Assembly: GCA_900549055.1 (NCBI GenBank)
Contig: URNB01000002.1
Span: 1 to 48,357 of the forward strand
DNA: 48,357 nt
Direction: 5' to 3'
Origin: an uncultured Oscillospiraceae bacterium
Lineage (GTDB): Bacteria > Bacillota > Clostridia > Oscillospirales > Acutalibacteraceae
Shown here one piece after another: positions 27,044 to 36,022 of this stretch. Within the stretch, counting starts at the first letter, position 1. Each line of letters opens with the position of its first letter. The notes beneath the pieces were generated by a model. It worked only from the letters and a program-made list of their open reading frames with translations. It searched no databases and was not told the DNA's origin. The translations under genes were made by a program, and so were the position numbers.

Positions 27044-29356
27044 GTGGAAAAAAGAGTTATACTTTTAAATAAAAATTGGTCGTTTTCAAGAGCGGAGGAA
27101 AACGGAATGACTGCGCCCGAGCAGGTGTGCCTGCCGCACAGCGTAAAGCTGACCCCCGCAAATTCAAGCGGCTGCAGGAATTTTCAGGGAGTCTGTAAAT
27201 ATGTCAAAAGCTTTTTTGTGCCGCCCGAATACAAGGGAAAAAAGCTGTTTTTGAGATTTGAAGGGGCTATGGGTAAATCGGTGCTTTATATTAACGGCAC
27301 TGAAGTGAGCCGTCACTTTTGCGGATACACGCCCTTTGTGACCGATATAACCGATATTACCGAATACGGCAGGGAAAACGAAATAGCCATAACGCTTGAT
27401 AATTCCGACGACCCGCTCATACCCCCGGGAAAACCGCAGGACGGACTTGATTTTTCCTACGACGGCGGGCTTTACAGAAGCGCGACCCTGACCGTGTGCG
27501 AGCCGTTATACATAACCGACCCTATTCTTGCAAACGAGGTTGGCGGCGGCGGAATTTTTGTTTGGTATACAGACGTTTCAAAAAGCAGTGCCGATATTCA
27601 TATAAGGGCGCATATAAAAAACGAATACCCGAAAATGAAAAATTACAGTGCCGTTATTGCCATTATTTCGCCCGACGGTAAAAAAATCGCCGGAACCGGG
27701 CTGAACAGCCGCCTGAACGCGGGTTGCTGCGAATATATTGAAACGGAGCTTCGGGTATGCAGCCCGAGCCTTTGGAGCCCGGAAAGCCCGTCGCTTTATA
27801 CGCTTGAAGTTTCGCTGCTTATAAACGACGAGCGCGTTTACTTCGATAATACCGAAATAGGAATACGGGATTATGTCTTTACTGTAAACGACGGCGTTAT
27901 ATTCAACGGCAAGCCGAGAAGATTCAACAGCGCCAATTATCACCAAACATGGCCGTATATCGGAAACGCCGTGCCCACAAGCCTTTTAAGGCGGGATATA
28001 ATAAAGCTGAAAAAAGCGGGGTTTGATAATATTCGCTCGCATTATCCCTTCGGCACGGATTTTTTAAGCGCGTGCAACCGCCTCGGAATGACGGTAATAG
28101 CCTGCAACCCGGGGTGGCAGTTCTGCAAGCCGGGACTGTTTTTGGAGCGGGCTGTTCGGAATATGCGGGATATTGTAAGGTGGCAGCGCAACAATCCCGC
28201 CGTTCTGTTTTGGGAGCCTGTTTTAAACGAATCGCAAATGAGCTTTGAAATTCAAAAGGCATTTCACGATACGGTGCATGAGGAGTTTCCGCACTCTCCG
28301 TGCTATACCGCGTCCGATTACGGCCCTACCGATATAGCATATTGCGAATACGACCCCGGAATGCTCGGCAACGGAATGGAAAAATACGGTCTTATTGAGC
28401 GTAACGATACTGTTCCGCGCCCTATATGGGTAAGAGAATACGGCGATAACCCCGATAATTTCTGCGATCAGAACGCGGTATGGCGCACCCCGCGCGGCTG
28501 GGGAGATTTTCCCATGACCGAGGCGGTAAAGCGCATGCTGCACCGATTTGACGCATTTACGGAAAATAACAGTCAATATATCGATGTGGTGAATAATAAG
28601 CGGCTTTGCGGCTACGGCGTATGGCCGGGAATCTCGCATAACCGCGGGTATCACATAAACCCCTGCTGGGGCGGGCATTTGGATCTTTTCAGAATACCCA
28701 AATTCTCGTATTATTTCATGCAAAGCCAGCAGGACAGGGAAAAGGCGGGCGATATACTTTATATTGCAAGCTGGTGGACGGAGATGAGTCCGCCGGATGT
28801 AACGGTGTACTCAAACGCCGAAAAGGTGAGGCTTTATATTGACGGCACGCTTATAGGTGAGCAATTCCCCGATGACGTGAGGGTAAGTCATCCGCCCTTT
28901 ACCTTTCGTGACGTAAAGCGCAAATATAAGGGACGCGCCCGCTCTGTTTTGCGGGCGGAGGCTTTGGTAAACGGCGAAACGGTCGCGGAGCAAAGCGTTA
29001 AAGCTCCCGGTATAGCGATGAGACTTATGCTGAACGCCGATTACGAGGGCATATCGCTTAAGGCGGATGGCTCCGATATAGTGGCGGTGCGGTGTTCTTT
29101 ACTTGATAACGACGGTACTGTCGTGCCGCTTTCCTGCGATAACCACCCGATAAAATTCACTGTGGCGGGTGAAGGGAGTATCGTGGGGGACAGCAGCATA
29201 GGAGCCAACCCCATATGCGCCGAGGCGGGAATTGCAACAGTGCTTATAAAATCAACAACAAACCCCGGCAAGATAAAAATAACCGCCGAAATGCTTTGGA
29301 AGCAGAATATGTGGGCGGCGATAAAGCCTGCGGAGCTCGTGATACGAAGCGAATAA
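27044..29356 (+). CDS. GH2 family glycoside hydrolase
   Basis: This cytoplasmic GH2 enzyme of about 770 residues was probably annotated from a start too far upstream. I choose GTG 27044 because AAGGGG (27031-27036) lies seven bases before it and the protein then starts MEKRVILLNKNWSF, like the second GH2. A jelly-roll domain (KKLFLRFEGAMGKSVLYING), an immunoglobulin-like domain and a TIM barrel follow, then beta domains with VYSNAEKVRLYIDG and GEGSIVGDSSIGANP (DUF4982-like region). The acid/base is probably Glu396 (FWEPVLNES) and the nucleophile probably Glu465 (IWVREYGD). The activity is likely beta-galactosidase, beta-glucuronidase or similar; the sequence does not decide. Confidence 0.88.
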   Translation: MEKRVILLNKNWSFSRAEENGMTAPEQVCLPHSVKLTPANSSGCRNFQGVCKYVKSFFVPPEYKGKKLFLRFEGAMGKSVLYINGTEVSRHFCGYTPFVTDITDITEYGRENEIAITLDNSDDPLIPPGKPQDGLDFSYDGGLYRSATLTVCEPLYITDPILANEVGGGGIFVWYTDVSKSSADIHIRAHIKNEYPKMKNYSAVIAIISPDGKKIAGTGLNSRLNAGCCEYIETELRVCSPSLWSPESPSLYTLEVSLLINDERVYFDNTEIGIRDYVFTVNDGVIFNGKPRRFNSANYHQTWPYIGNAVPTSLLRRDIIKLKKAGFDNIRSHYPFGTDFLSACNRLGMTVIACNPGWQFCKPGLFLERAVRNMRDIVRWQRNNPAVLFWEPVLNESQMSFEIQKAFHDTVHEEFPHSPCYTASDYGPTDIAYCEYDPGMLGNGMEKYGLIERNDTVPRPIWVREYGDNPDNFCDQNAVWRTPRGWGDFPMTEAVKRMLHRFDAFTENNSQYIDVVNNKRLCGYGVWPGISHNRGYHINPCWGGHLDLFRIPKFSYYFMQSQQDREKAGDILYIASWWTEMSPPDVTVYSNAEKVRLYIDGTLIGEQFPDDVRVSHPPFTFRDVKRKYKGRARSVLRAEALVNGETVAEQSVKAPGIAMRLMLNADYEGISLKADGSDIVAVRCSLLDNDGTVVPLSCDNHPIKFTVAGEGSIVGDSSIGANPICAEAGIATVLIKSTTNPGKIKITAEMLWKQNMWAAIKPAELVIRSE

Positions 29357-29397
29357 ACGGTGTTTACGGAAAAGTACGAAATTTATGAAAATAATGG

Positions 29398-29426
29398 TGG
29401 ACAATTAAAGCGGGCGGTGCTATAAT
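29398..29426 (+). promoter_or_regulatory. Sigma-70 promoter of the second GH2 gene
   Basis: TGGACA (29398-29403) and a perfect TATAAT (29421-29426) have a 17-base spacer. They lie in the 114-bp gap before the second GH2 gene. The leader contains GGGG/CCCC arms (29429-29447) that could fold a small hairpin. This gene can therefore be expressed apart from the rest of the cluster. Confidence 0.7.
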
Positions 29427-29470
29427 GCAGGGGAAAAAGCGATCCCCAACGATCTTATGAGAGGTGCGAT

Positions 29471-31801
29471 ATGCGAAAGGAAATAATATTAAACGGCGGC
29501 TGGATATTTCATAAGGGAGATATAGCTGAGCCTGTCTCGCAGGATAAGGGCTTTATATATTCCCAAAGCAAAACCGAGCGCAAATTGTCGGGACCTGCGG
29601 CATATAATTACCCTGACACTCCCGATTCATACGGCGGCAGAATGATAAATCCCGAAAAATGGGAATGGGTAGATCTTCCGCATGATTATGTGGTGTATCA
29701 GGATAACAGCGAAAACGAAAACTGCGCTCTCGGTTATCTGCACTATGATAACGCGTGGTACAGAAAGCATTTCAATATGCCCGAGGGCAGCGAAAACAGG
29801 CGTGCGCTTTTAAGGTTTGACGGTATTGCCGGAAAATCAACCGTATATTTAAACGGCTGCCTTATGTACCACAATTTTTCCGCTTATAACACCTTTGAAA
29901 TAGATATTACCGATTATGTTTATTACGATAAGGAAAACGTAATTGCGGTATATGTTAACACCGAGGGCTTTGAGGGCTGGTGGTATCAGGGCGGCGGAAT
30001 ATACCGTGATGTTCACCTGACTGTTACAGAGCCTGTTGCGATAGATTTATGGGGTGTGTACGCACCCTATAAAAAACTTGATGATAACCGCTGGCAGATA
30101 AATTTTGAAACCACGGTTGTAAATACCGATTATGAAAATAAAACCGTGACCGCAGAAAGCCGCGTTATCGGCGCGGACGGCTCTGTTTTGGCTGTCGGCG
30201 CGGGCGAGGGCGCGGTGGAGCTGCGCGATAAGGGCGTTATAAAATACAGCGCCGAGGTCCGCAACCCGCTTTTGTGGGACTGTGATAACCCCAATCTTTA
30301 TACTGTTAAAACCGTGCTGACGCTAAACGGTGAAGAAATTGATGAAAACATTACCCGTATAGGCTTTAGAACAGTAGAAATAAGCGCCGAAAAGGGCTTG
30401 CTTTTAAACGGAAAGCCCACCTTTATAAACGGTGTGTGCTCGCACCAGGATTTCGGGCTTACAGGGCTTGCCGTGCCCGAAAACATAGCAAAATACAAGG
30501 TGTCTCTTATGAAGGAAATGGGGGCTAACGGCTACCGCACAAGCCATTATCAGCAAACAGAAAGCTATATGGATGCCTTTGACGAGCAGGGCTTTTTGGT
30601 AATGGACGAGGCAAGGTGGTTTGAAAGCACGAAGGAGGCTATGGAGCAGCTTGACTCACTTATAAAGCGCGACCGCAACCGACCGAGCGTTATAATGTGG
30701 TCAACAAGCAACGAAGAGCCGTTCCATACAACCGATACGGGCAAACGGCTGCACAAAGCAATAGCCGCACAGATAAGAAAGCTTGACTATACAAGACCTA
30801 TTACTGCGGCTGAGGATAAGACCCCCGATAAATCCACAATTTATGATGAATGTGACGCTATAGGAATAAACTATAACCTAAGCATTTACGACGCGGTTCA
30901 TAAAATGCGCCCGGATAAGCCGATATTCGCTTCGGAATGCTGCGCTACGGGTACTACGCGCGACTGGAACTTTGATACAGCCGTTTCCGGCAGAATACAG
31001 GATAAGGACAGAGATACAAACGACTGGTTCTTAGGGCGCGAGAAAACCTATAAATTTCTGCGTGAGCGCTCTTATGTGTTTGGCTGCTACCAGTGGGCGG
31101 CGGTTGAGCACAGGGGAGAGGCGGCATGGCCGCGCGTGTGCTCCTGCTCGGGTGCGCTTGATTTGTTCCTGCAAAAAAAGGGTGCGTTTTATCAAAATAA
31201 ATCGCATTGGACTAAAGACCCGATGGCGCACATTGTTCCGCACTGGAACTTTAAAGGACTTGAGGGCAAGGAAATACCTGTTACGGTTTATACCAACTGC
31301 GAGGAGCTGGAGCTTTTCTTAAACGGTAAGACGCTCGGCAAACGGCAGATTGAGAAATACGGTCACGGCGAGTGGAGCGTCGAATATATCCCGGGAACGC
31401 TTGAAGTAAAGGGTTATATCGGCGGCAATGAGGTATGCGGCGATAAGCGCGTAACTACCGGCAGACCCGCAGCGTTAAAGCTTACACAGGATAATGATTT
31501 TACCGCAAACGGCAGCGATATAGCGCTGTTTACCTGTGAATGCGTTGATGAAAACGGTCTTACCGTGCCTGACGCGGCTGAATATGTCCGTTTTTCAGTT
31601 TCCGCTCCTGCAAAAATTATAGGCACAGGCTCCGATAACTGCGACCATAACAACATCGCAAATACCGACCGCAAAATGTATATGGGTAAGATACGCATTG
31701 CAATAAAGCCGAAGCAGGGTCAGGAAAGCTTTACACTTACTGCAATGAGCGATAACTGCGGTGTGTGCGAAAAGACCGTTTCGCTTTGTGCGGAAAATTA
31801 A
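29471..31801 (+). CDS. GH2 family beta-glycosidase (beta-galactosidase-like)
   Basis: This 776-residue cytoplasmic GH2 enzyme has the full family layout. A sugar-binding jelly roll comes first (WEWVDLPHDYVV, LLRFDGIAGKSTVYLNG, GWWYQGGGIYRDVHLTV), then an Ig-like domain (LLWDCDNPNLYTVKT). The TIM barrel begins INGVCSHQDFGLTGLA; the acid/base is Glu415 in STSNEEP and the probable nucleophile Glu489 in FASECC. C-terminal beta domains include a DUF4982-like region (VYTNCEELELFLNGKTLGK). GAGAGGTG precedes the ATG, and a strong terminator follows. It has its own promoter. It is a paralogue of the upstream GH2 but closer to typical beta-galactosidases. Confidence 0.93.
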   Translation: MRKEIILNGGWIFHKGDIAEPVSQDKGFIYSQSKTERKLSGPAAYNYPDTPDSYGGRMINPEKWEWVDLPHDYVVYQDNSENENCALGYLHYDNAWYRKHFNMPEGSENRRALLRFDGIAGKSTVYLNGCLMYHNFSAYNTFEIDITDYVYYDKENVIAVYVNTEGFEGWWYQGGGIYRDVHLTVTEPVAIDLWGVYAPYKKLDDNRWQINFETTVVNTDYENKTVTAESRVIGADGSVLAVGAGEGAVELRDKGVIKYSAEVRNPLLWDCDNPNLYTVKTVLTLNGEEIDENITRIGFRTVEISAEKGLLLNGKPTFINGVCSHQDFGLTGLAVPENIAKYKVSLMKEMGANGYRTSHYQQTESYMDAFDEQGFLVMDEARWFESTKEAMEQLDSLIKRDRNRPSVIMWSTSNEEPFHTTDTGKRLHKAIAAQIRKLDYTRPITAAEDKTPDKSTIYDECDAIGINYNLSIYDAVHKMRPDKPIFASECCATGTTRDWNFDTAVSGRIQDKDRDTNDWFLGREKTYKFLRERSYVFGCYQWAAVEHRGEAAWPRVCSCSGALDLFLQKKGAFYQNKSHWTKDPMAHIVPHWNFKGLEGKEIPVTVYTNCEELELFLNGKTLGKRQIEKYGHGEWSVEYIPGTLEVKGYIGGNEVCGDKRVTTGRPAALKLTQDNDFTANGSDIALFTCECVDENGLTVPDAAEYVRFSVSAPAKIIGTGSDNCDHNNIANTDRKMYMGKIRIAIKPKQGQESFTLTAMSDNCGVCEKTVSLCAEN

Positions 31802-31839
31802 AACCCAAAAACAAATTTTAAAGCTTACAGCTGCCTGTC

Positions 31840-31871
31840 GGGCGCACGGTTCCTCCGTGCGTCCGTTTTTT
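31840..31871 (+). terminator. Factor-independent terminator of the glycan-use cluster
   Basis: GGGCGCACGG (31840-31849) pairs with CCGTGCGTCC (31855-31864) around a TTCCT loop, followed by G and six T. This is a classic intrinsic terminator, 39 bases after the GH2 stop. Confidence 0.9.
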
Positions 31872-32059
31872 AGGTATTTCTGCGCTTTGGGTTTACAAAC
31901 GGGTTAGAATTTTTATTTCTCCAATATGAGTATCGGAATAATTTCGGGAAAGGAAGGGGCGAAACCAAAGCTCTCTGTTTTGATACCTAAAAACAATCGC
32001 CGCGCAGAGGTTAGGGCAATTTGCCCGAAGGCTTTTTGCGGCGCAACGGAGGAATAAAA
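31872..32059. other. 188-bp gap before tail-fibre-like gene
   Basis: I see no gene here and no convincing promoter. The 3' part has a GGGCAATTTGCCC palindrome (32014-32026) just before the RBS CGGAGG of the next gene. An in-frame TTG at 32021 falls within this palindrome and is an unlikely start. Confidence 0.3.
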
Positions 32060-33736
32060 TTGATAAATATTGATATTTTTGACGGCGGCCGCATAGTGAC
32101 ATACGGCACTGCCGTTGCCGACAGCGTTTTATTTGAAAAAATACACTTCAATTTCCCCGCTGAGTGGGACGGCTTTGCCAAAACCGCAGTATTCACAAAC
32201 GGAGAAACAAAAATCAGCGTGGTGCTTAACGAAAACGGCAAGCTTTGCACGGGCGAGAACGAGTGCTGCATACCGCATGAGGTGATAAAGGCACCCGCCT
32301 TTACGGTGTCGGTTTTCGGCGTATCGGGCGATAAACGCGCGACAACGCAGATTGCGCAGGTAAGCGTAAAGCCGAGCGGCTACGGCGAGGGCGCGGCGCC
32401 CGCAGATCCTACGCCCACCGAATATGAGCAGCTGGTAGCTATTGCGAATTCTGCGGAACAGCTGGCGCAGTCGGTCAGATCGGACGCCGACAGCGGCGCC
32501 TTTAAGGGCGATAAAGGAGAGCAGGGCAATAAAGGAGATAAAGGCGATACCGGAGCTGTGGGTGCCAAAGGTGACAAGGGTGATAAAGGCGACCCCGGAA
32601 AGGATGCTGTTACCGACCGAGCCTATTCCCCGACATCGGAAAACGCACAGAGCGGCAAGGCGGTGGCTGAGGCTTTAAAGGCGGAGCGCACATATGCGAA
32701 CAATTCCTTTTCGGGTGCCCTTCGCGGCAGCGCTTCGGGCGAGGCGGTAAGGCTTTCCGACATAACTCCGAATGAGCATACACTCGGAGTTAAGGTGAGC
32801 GGGAAGAATTTATTTGATAAAGATAATGCAAATATCATTATAGGCTATCCTGATGCAGAAAATGTTATAAATGGTGCAAGTTCTACCAGAAGCGTTTATA
32901 TTCCTTGCGTCCCAAATGCGACTTATACGGTATCTAAAACGCTCACAGCTCGTTTTGCGGTGGCTTTTACAGATGATATACCGTCAATCGGTGTAACTGT
33001 CACAGGTAGAGTGCAAAATAATACTGCTTCAAGCATTACTACTACAAGTGGAATAAATAGCAGATATATTGTGGTCTGGCTTTATCATGTAGATTTGGAT
33101 ACAACGACAATTAAAATCAATGAGGTATTAGCAACACTGCAAATTGAACTCGGCTCAACCGCCACCTCATATACACCTTATATCACCGATTTTTCGGGTG
33201 TGACACTGAAAAGGTACGGGAGGAATTTAGTTGACATTTCCGACGGTAATTCTACTACTTCTGCAACCACAGTGGATATAACCGAATCTTGCCCGAGGGG
33301 AATAAATATATTCGGGTCGGCATATTTGGAAAGAAGCGTAAATCAGCCGTGCAGGCTGCGAATTGACTATGTCGTTGACGGTGAAACCAATTATTTGTTC
33401 GGCGAGATGATGTATTCAAGCGGCATCTGTACAGTCGAAGGAACAATTCCCATTTCGGCAACACAAGTGAATCTTACTTTTCAAAAATTGATAAATGGCG
33501 AAGGTGATATTTATTGGAAAAATATTCAACTGGAGATAGGTGATTCCGCAACGGATTACAGAGCGTTCCAACAGCAAAATTATATTGCAAATGCTGACGG
33601 TACAGTGCCGGGCGTTACCGGTATTTCCGACGATATAACGCTTATAACAGATACAGATGGTGTTACGGTAAATGCGGAATATAATAAGGATATAAATAAG
33701 GTTATTTCAGAGCTTTATGCGCTTGTCAACGGTTAA
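32060..33736 (+). CDS. Orphan phage tail-fibre/baseplate-like protein with collagen-like stretch
   Basis: This protein of about 558 residues starts at TTG 32060, chosen because CGGAGG (32047-32052) lies seven bases upstream. The N-terminal part (IHFNFPAEWDGFAKTAVFTN) resembles the head of Clostridial phage tail/baseplate proteins. A run of about 11 Gly-X-Y triplets (GDKGEQGNKGDKGD, continuing to GDPGKDA) follows at about residues 152-185. The C-terminal half has the motifs SGKNLFDKDN and LQIELGSTATSYTPY, common in prophage minor structural proteins. No other phage gene is nearby. Bases after about 32810 are more AT-rich than those before, so the gene looks like a mosaic. It may be a prophage remnant, a domesticated adhesin, or a part displayed with the surface polysaccharide. 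No signal peptide is seen. Confidence 0.7.
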   Translation: MINIDIFDGGRIVTYGTAVADSVLFEKIHFNFPAEWDGFAKTAVFTNGETKISVVLNENGKLCTGENECCIPHEVIKAPAFTVSVFGVSGDKRATTQIAQVSVKPSGYGEGAAPADPTPTEYEQLVAIANSAEQLAQSVRSDADSGAFKGDKGEQGNKGDKGDTGAVGAKGDKGDKGDPGKDAVTDRAYSPTSENAQSGKAVAEALKAERTYANNSFSGALRGSASGEAVRLSDITPNEHTLGVKVSGKNLFDKDNANIIIGYPDAENVINGASSTRSVYIPCVPNATYTVSKTLTARFAVAFTDDIPSIGVTVTGRVQNNTASSITTTSGINSRYIVVWLYHVDLDTTTIKINEVLATLQIELGSTATSYTPYITDFSGVTLKRYGRNLVDISDGNSTTSATTVDITESCPRGINIFGSAYLERSVNQPCRLRIDYVVDGETNYLFGEMMYSSGICTVEGTIPISATQVNLTFQKLINGEGDIYWKNIQLEIGDSATDYRAFQQQNYIANADGTVPGVTGISDDITLITDTDGVTVNAEYNKDINKVISELYALVNG

Positions 33737-33744
33737 TTAAATAT

Positions 33745-33773
33745 TTGACATTTATATGCCGCCGTGATATAAT
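33745..33773 (+). promoter_or_regulatory. Consensus sigma-70 promoter of the surface polysaccharide locus
   Basis: A perfect TTGACA (33745-33750) and TATAAT (33768-33773) are 17 bases apart, directly after the tail-fibre-like gene. This is the strongest promoter in the window and should drive the glycosyltransferase operon constitutively unless the leader controls it. Confidence 0.9.
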
Positions 33774-33830
33774 TTTAAGTGAATTATTCTTGTAGCAAAC
33801 GGTTATATTTGGTGGATATATTGCTTTTTT

Positions 33831-33860
33831 CATAGGTATTGTTTTTCGGCAATGCCTATG
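33831..33860 (+). promoter_or_regulatory. Leader hairpin in the polysaccharide operon, possible attenuator
   Basis: CATAGGTATTG (33831-33841) pairs with CAATGCCTATG (33850-33860), 11 pairs including one G-U, around TTTTTCGG. A T-rich stretch (TTTGTTATT) follows. It sits in the leader, about 50 bases after the promoter, and could act as a weak terminator/attenuator. A 20-codon ORF (33858-33920) begins at its foot and overlaps the start of the first glycosyltransferase in another frame. Confidence 0.45.
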
Positions 33861-33880
33861 TTTGTTATTGAGCCGATTGC

Positions 33881-34780
33881 ATGCATATGCTTCATGAAGG
33901 GGAGTGTGTTGAAACGGTAAGTGTGATAATTGCAACATACCGACGGAACGAAACATTAAAGCGGGCTATTGAATCGGTATTGAATCAGACATATAATGAC
34001 ATTGAGCTGATTGTTGTTGACGATAATGCGGACGCCGAATGGAACACCGAGGTTAGTAATATAGTAAATATTCATCCCGCGGTCAAATATATACAAAATA
34101 AAGAAAACAAAGGCTCGGCAAAGACCAGAAATATAGGTATATCCGAAGCAGAGGGCGAGTTTATAACCTTTCTTGACGATGATGATATATATTTGTCTGA
34201 AAAGATTGAGCATCAGCTGAATGATATGATAAAGCACAACGCCGATTTTTCGGTGACGGATCTGCTTCTGTATAACGAAAGGGACAAGCTGATCGATAAA
34301 CGCATTCGCAGCTACATAACCGATTACAGCCCCGAGCAGCTGCTTAAAAACCATTTAATGCACCATATAACCGGAACTGATACCCTGATGTTTAAAAAAA
34401 GCTATCTTGAAAAAATAGGCGGCTTTCCGCCAATCAATGTCGGCGATGAATTTTACTTGATGAAAGAGGCTATTTGCGGCGGCGGAAAGCTTATTTATAC
34501 CAAGGGCTGCTATGTCAAGGCGTATGTGCATAGCGAAACGGATGGGTTATCAAGCAATATGAGCAAAATAAACGGCGAAAACGCTTTATACGAGTATAAA
34601 AAGACAATGTTCGGCAGTCTTGATAAAAAATCAGTTAGGTATATAAAAATGCGTCATCACGCTGTGTTGGCGTTTGCTTATTTACGAATGAACAAATACG
34701 GAAAGTTTATTTTACAAGCTGCAAAATCCTTTTTTTGTTCTCCTTTGTCCAGTGTTATGCTTTTATTAGATTTGCAATGA
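33881..34780 (+). CDS. Family 2 glycosyltransferase
   Basis: This GT2 enzyme of about 299 residues, cytoplasmic or membrane-associated, transfers a sugar from a nucleotide donor to the growing lipid-linked repeat unit. The GT-A signature begins VSVIIATYRRNETLKRAIESV; ELIVVDDNAD and the metal-binding ITFLDDDDIY motif follow. The start is uncertain: ATG 33881 or 33887 lack a good RBS, while GAAGGGGAG at 33896-33904 points to about 33908-33912, where no in-frame ATG, GTG or TTG exists. This suggests either a sequence change at the start or coupling to the overlapping 20-codon leader ORF. The acceptor and sugar are unknown. Confidence 0.85.
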   Translation: MHMLHEGECVETVSVIIATYRRNETLKRAIESVLNQTYNDIELIVVDDNADAEWNTEVSNIVNIHPAVKYIQNKENKGSAKTRNIGISEAEGEFITFLDDDDIYLSEKIEHQLNDMIKHNADFSVTDLLLYNERDKLIDKRIRSYITDYSPEQLLKNHLMHHITGTDTLMFKKSYLEKIGGFPPINVGDEFYLMKEAICGGGKLIYTKGCYVKAYVHSETDGLSSNMSKINGENALYEYKKTMFGSLDKKSVRYIKMRHHAVLAFAYLRMNKYGKFILQAAKSFFCSPLSSVMLLLDLQ

Positions 34781-34796
34781 AAGGTTAGTTAACGAA

Positions 34797-35975
34797 ATGT
34801 CTGTTCTGTTTATCGGTGGAGTTTTTGCTTGCGAAAATGAAGACGAAATTATTGAAAACACTAAGGGTTATGTTGAATTTTCGGCAAACATATTTCAAAA
34901 AAAACTTATAAAAGGATTTAAACAAAATAAAGAAGATATTACCATATTATCCGCACCGTTTATCGGTTCATATCCTAATAGATATAAAAAAATGTTTTTT
35001 AAAGGATTTGAATCTGAGCAATTTGAATATAGATATGTTAATTTTTGTAATATTTGGGGTTACAGAAATTTTTCAAGGGCTAAATCCCTTAAAAATGAAA
35101 TAAAAAATATAATTTTAAAAGAGAATAAAAGCTTTGATTTGATTTTGGTTTACAGTGCACACGAACCGTTTTTAGAGGCAGCGGTGTATGCAAAAAAACT
35201 TTTACCTGAAACTAAAATATGTTTTGTTGTGCCGGATTTGCCGCAATATATGAATCTTGATAAAAACAAAACAATAATATACGATATTTTTAAAAAAATT
35301 GATATAAAAAAAATGCAGTATCTTATGATGAAGGTGGATTCATTTGTTGTTTTAACTGAACAGATGAAAGAAGTTTTAAATATCGGTAATCGCCCATATA
35401 TGGTTGTTGAAGGAATAATTGAAGAATTGCAGGATTCTATTATAGTAAGGCAGGAAGTTAAGGTAAAGAGTATAGTCTATGCCGGAAAAATGAATTTTGC
35501 TTTTGGTATTAAAAATTTAATTGACTCTTTTACAAAATTAAAAGGCAGTGATTATCGTTTGATACTCTGCGGTGACGGGGATGCTCATAATTATGTGGAG
35601 AATAGTTGCAAAAAGGACAAACGAATAATATTTAAAGGTCAAGTTTCCTCTGAAATAGCCAAGCAAATAATTGAAAATGCCAGCGTTCTTATTAATCCAA
35701 GACCAAATGATTGCGTATATACAAAATATAGTTTTCCTTCAAAAAATATTGAGTATCTTATGAGCGGAAAGCCTGTTATTGCATATATGCTTGATGGAAT
35801 GCCGGATATGTATGCAGATTTTATAGAAGTGATAAATAACAATTCTGATTTGACACAGATTTTGCAAAAAGCCTGTGATGAAAAGAAAAATCAAAAAAGG
35901 TATGAACTTTTTTATGCGTATGCTAAGAAGAACCTTGTTGCTAAAAGTATCGCAAAAAAAATATTGAATCTTTAG
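34797..35975 (+). CDS. Family 4-type glycosyltransferase
   Basis: This 392-residue GT-B fold glycosyltransferase has an N-terminal acceptor half (LLPETKICFVVPDLPQYMN) and a donor half with SIVYAGKMNFAFGIKNLI, DYRLILCGDGDA, RIIFKGQVSSEIAKQII and the NIEYLMSGKPVIAYMLDGMP segment that fits the GT4 nucleotide-sugar pocket. It probably adds one sugar of the repeat unit on the inner face of the membrane. Base composition is strikingly AT-rich, with many AAA/ATA/TTT codons, unlike the glycan cluster, which suggests recent transfer. AAAGGTTAG upstream is a weak RBS. Confidence 0.85.
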   Translation: MSVLFIGGVFACENEDEIIENTKGYVEFSANIFQKKLIKGFKQNKEDITILSAPFIGSYPNRYKKMFFKGFESEQFEYRYVNFCNIWGYRNFSRAKSLKNEIKNIILKENKSFDLILVYSAHEPFLEAAVYAKKLLPETKICFVVPDLPQYMNLDKNKTIIYDIFKKIDIKKMQYLMMKVDSFVVLTEQMKEVLNIGNRPYMVVEGIIEELQDSIIVRQEVKVKSIVYAGKMNFAFGIKNLIDSFTKLKGSDYRLILCGDGDAHNYVENSCKKDKRIIFKGQVSSEIAKQIIENASVLINPRPNDCVYTKYSFPSKNIEYLMSGKPVIAYMLDGMPDMYADFIEVINNNSDLTQILQKACDEKKNQKRYELFYAYAKKNLVAKSIAKKILNL

Positions 35976-36022
35976 GACTGTCCTGAAAAGGTGTGAATAT
36001 GTTTAAAAAGTGAGGAAGACAA

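Noticed and set aside
32503..32610. Tandem DNA repeat in the tail-fibre-like gene
   Set aside because: The repetition is explained by the Gly-X-Y coding stretch of a collagen-like segment.
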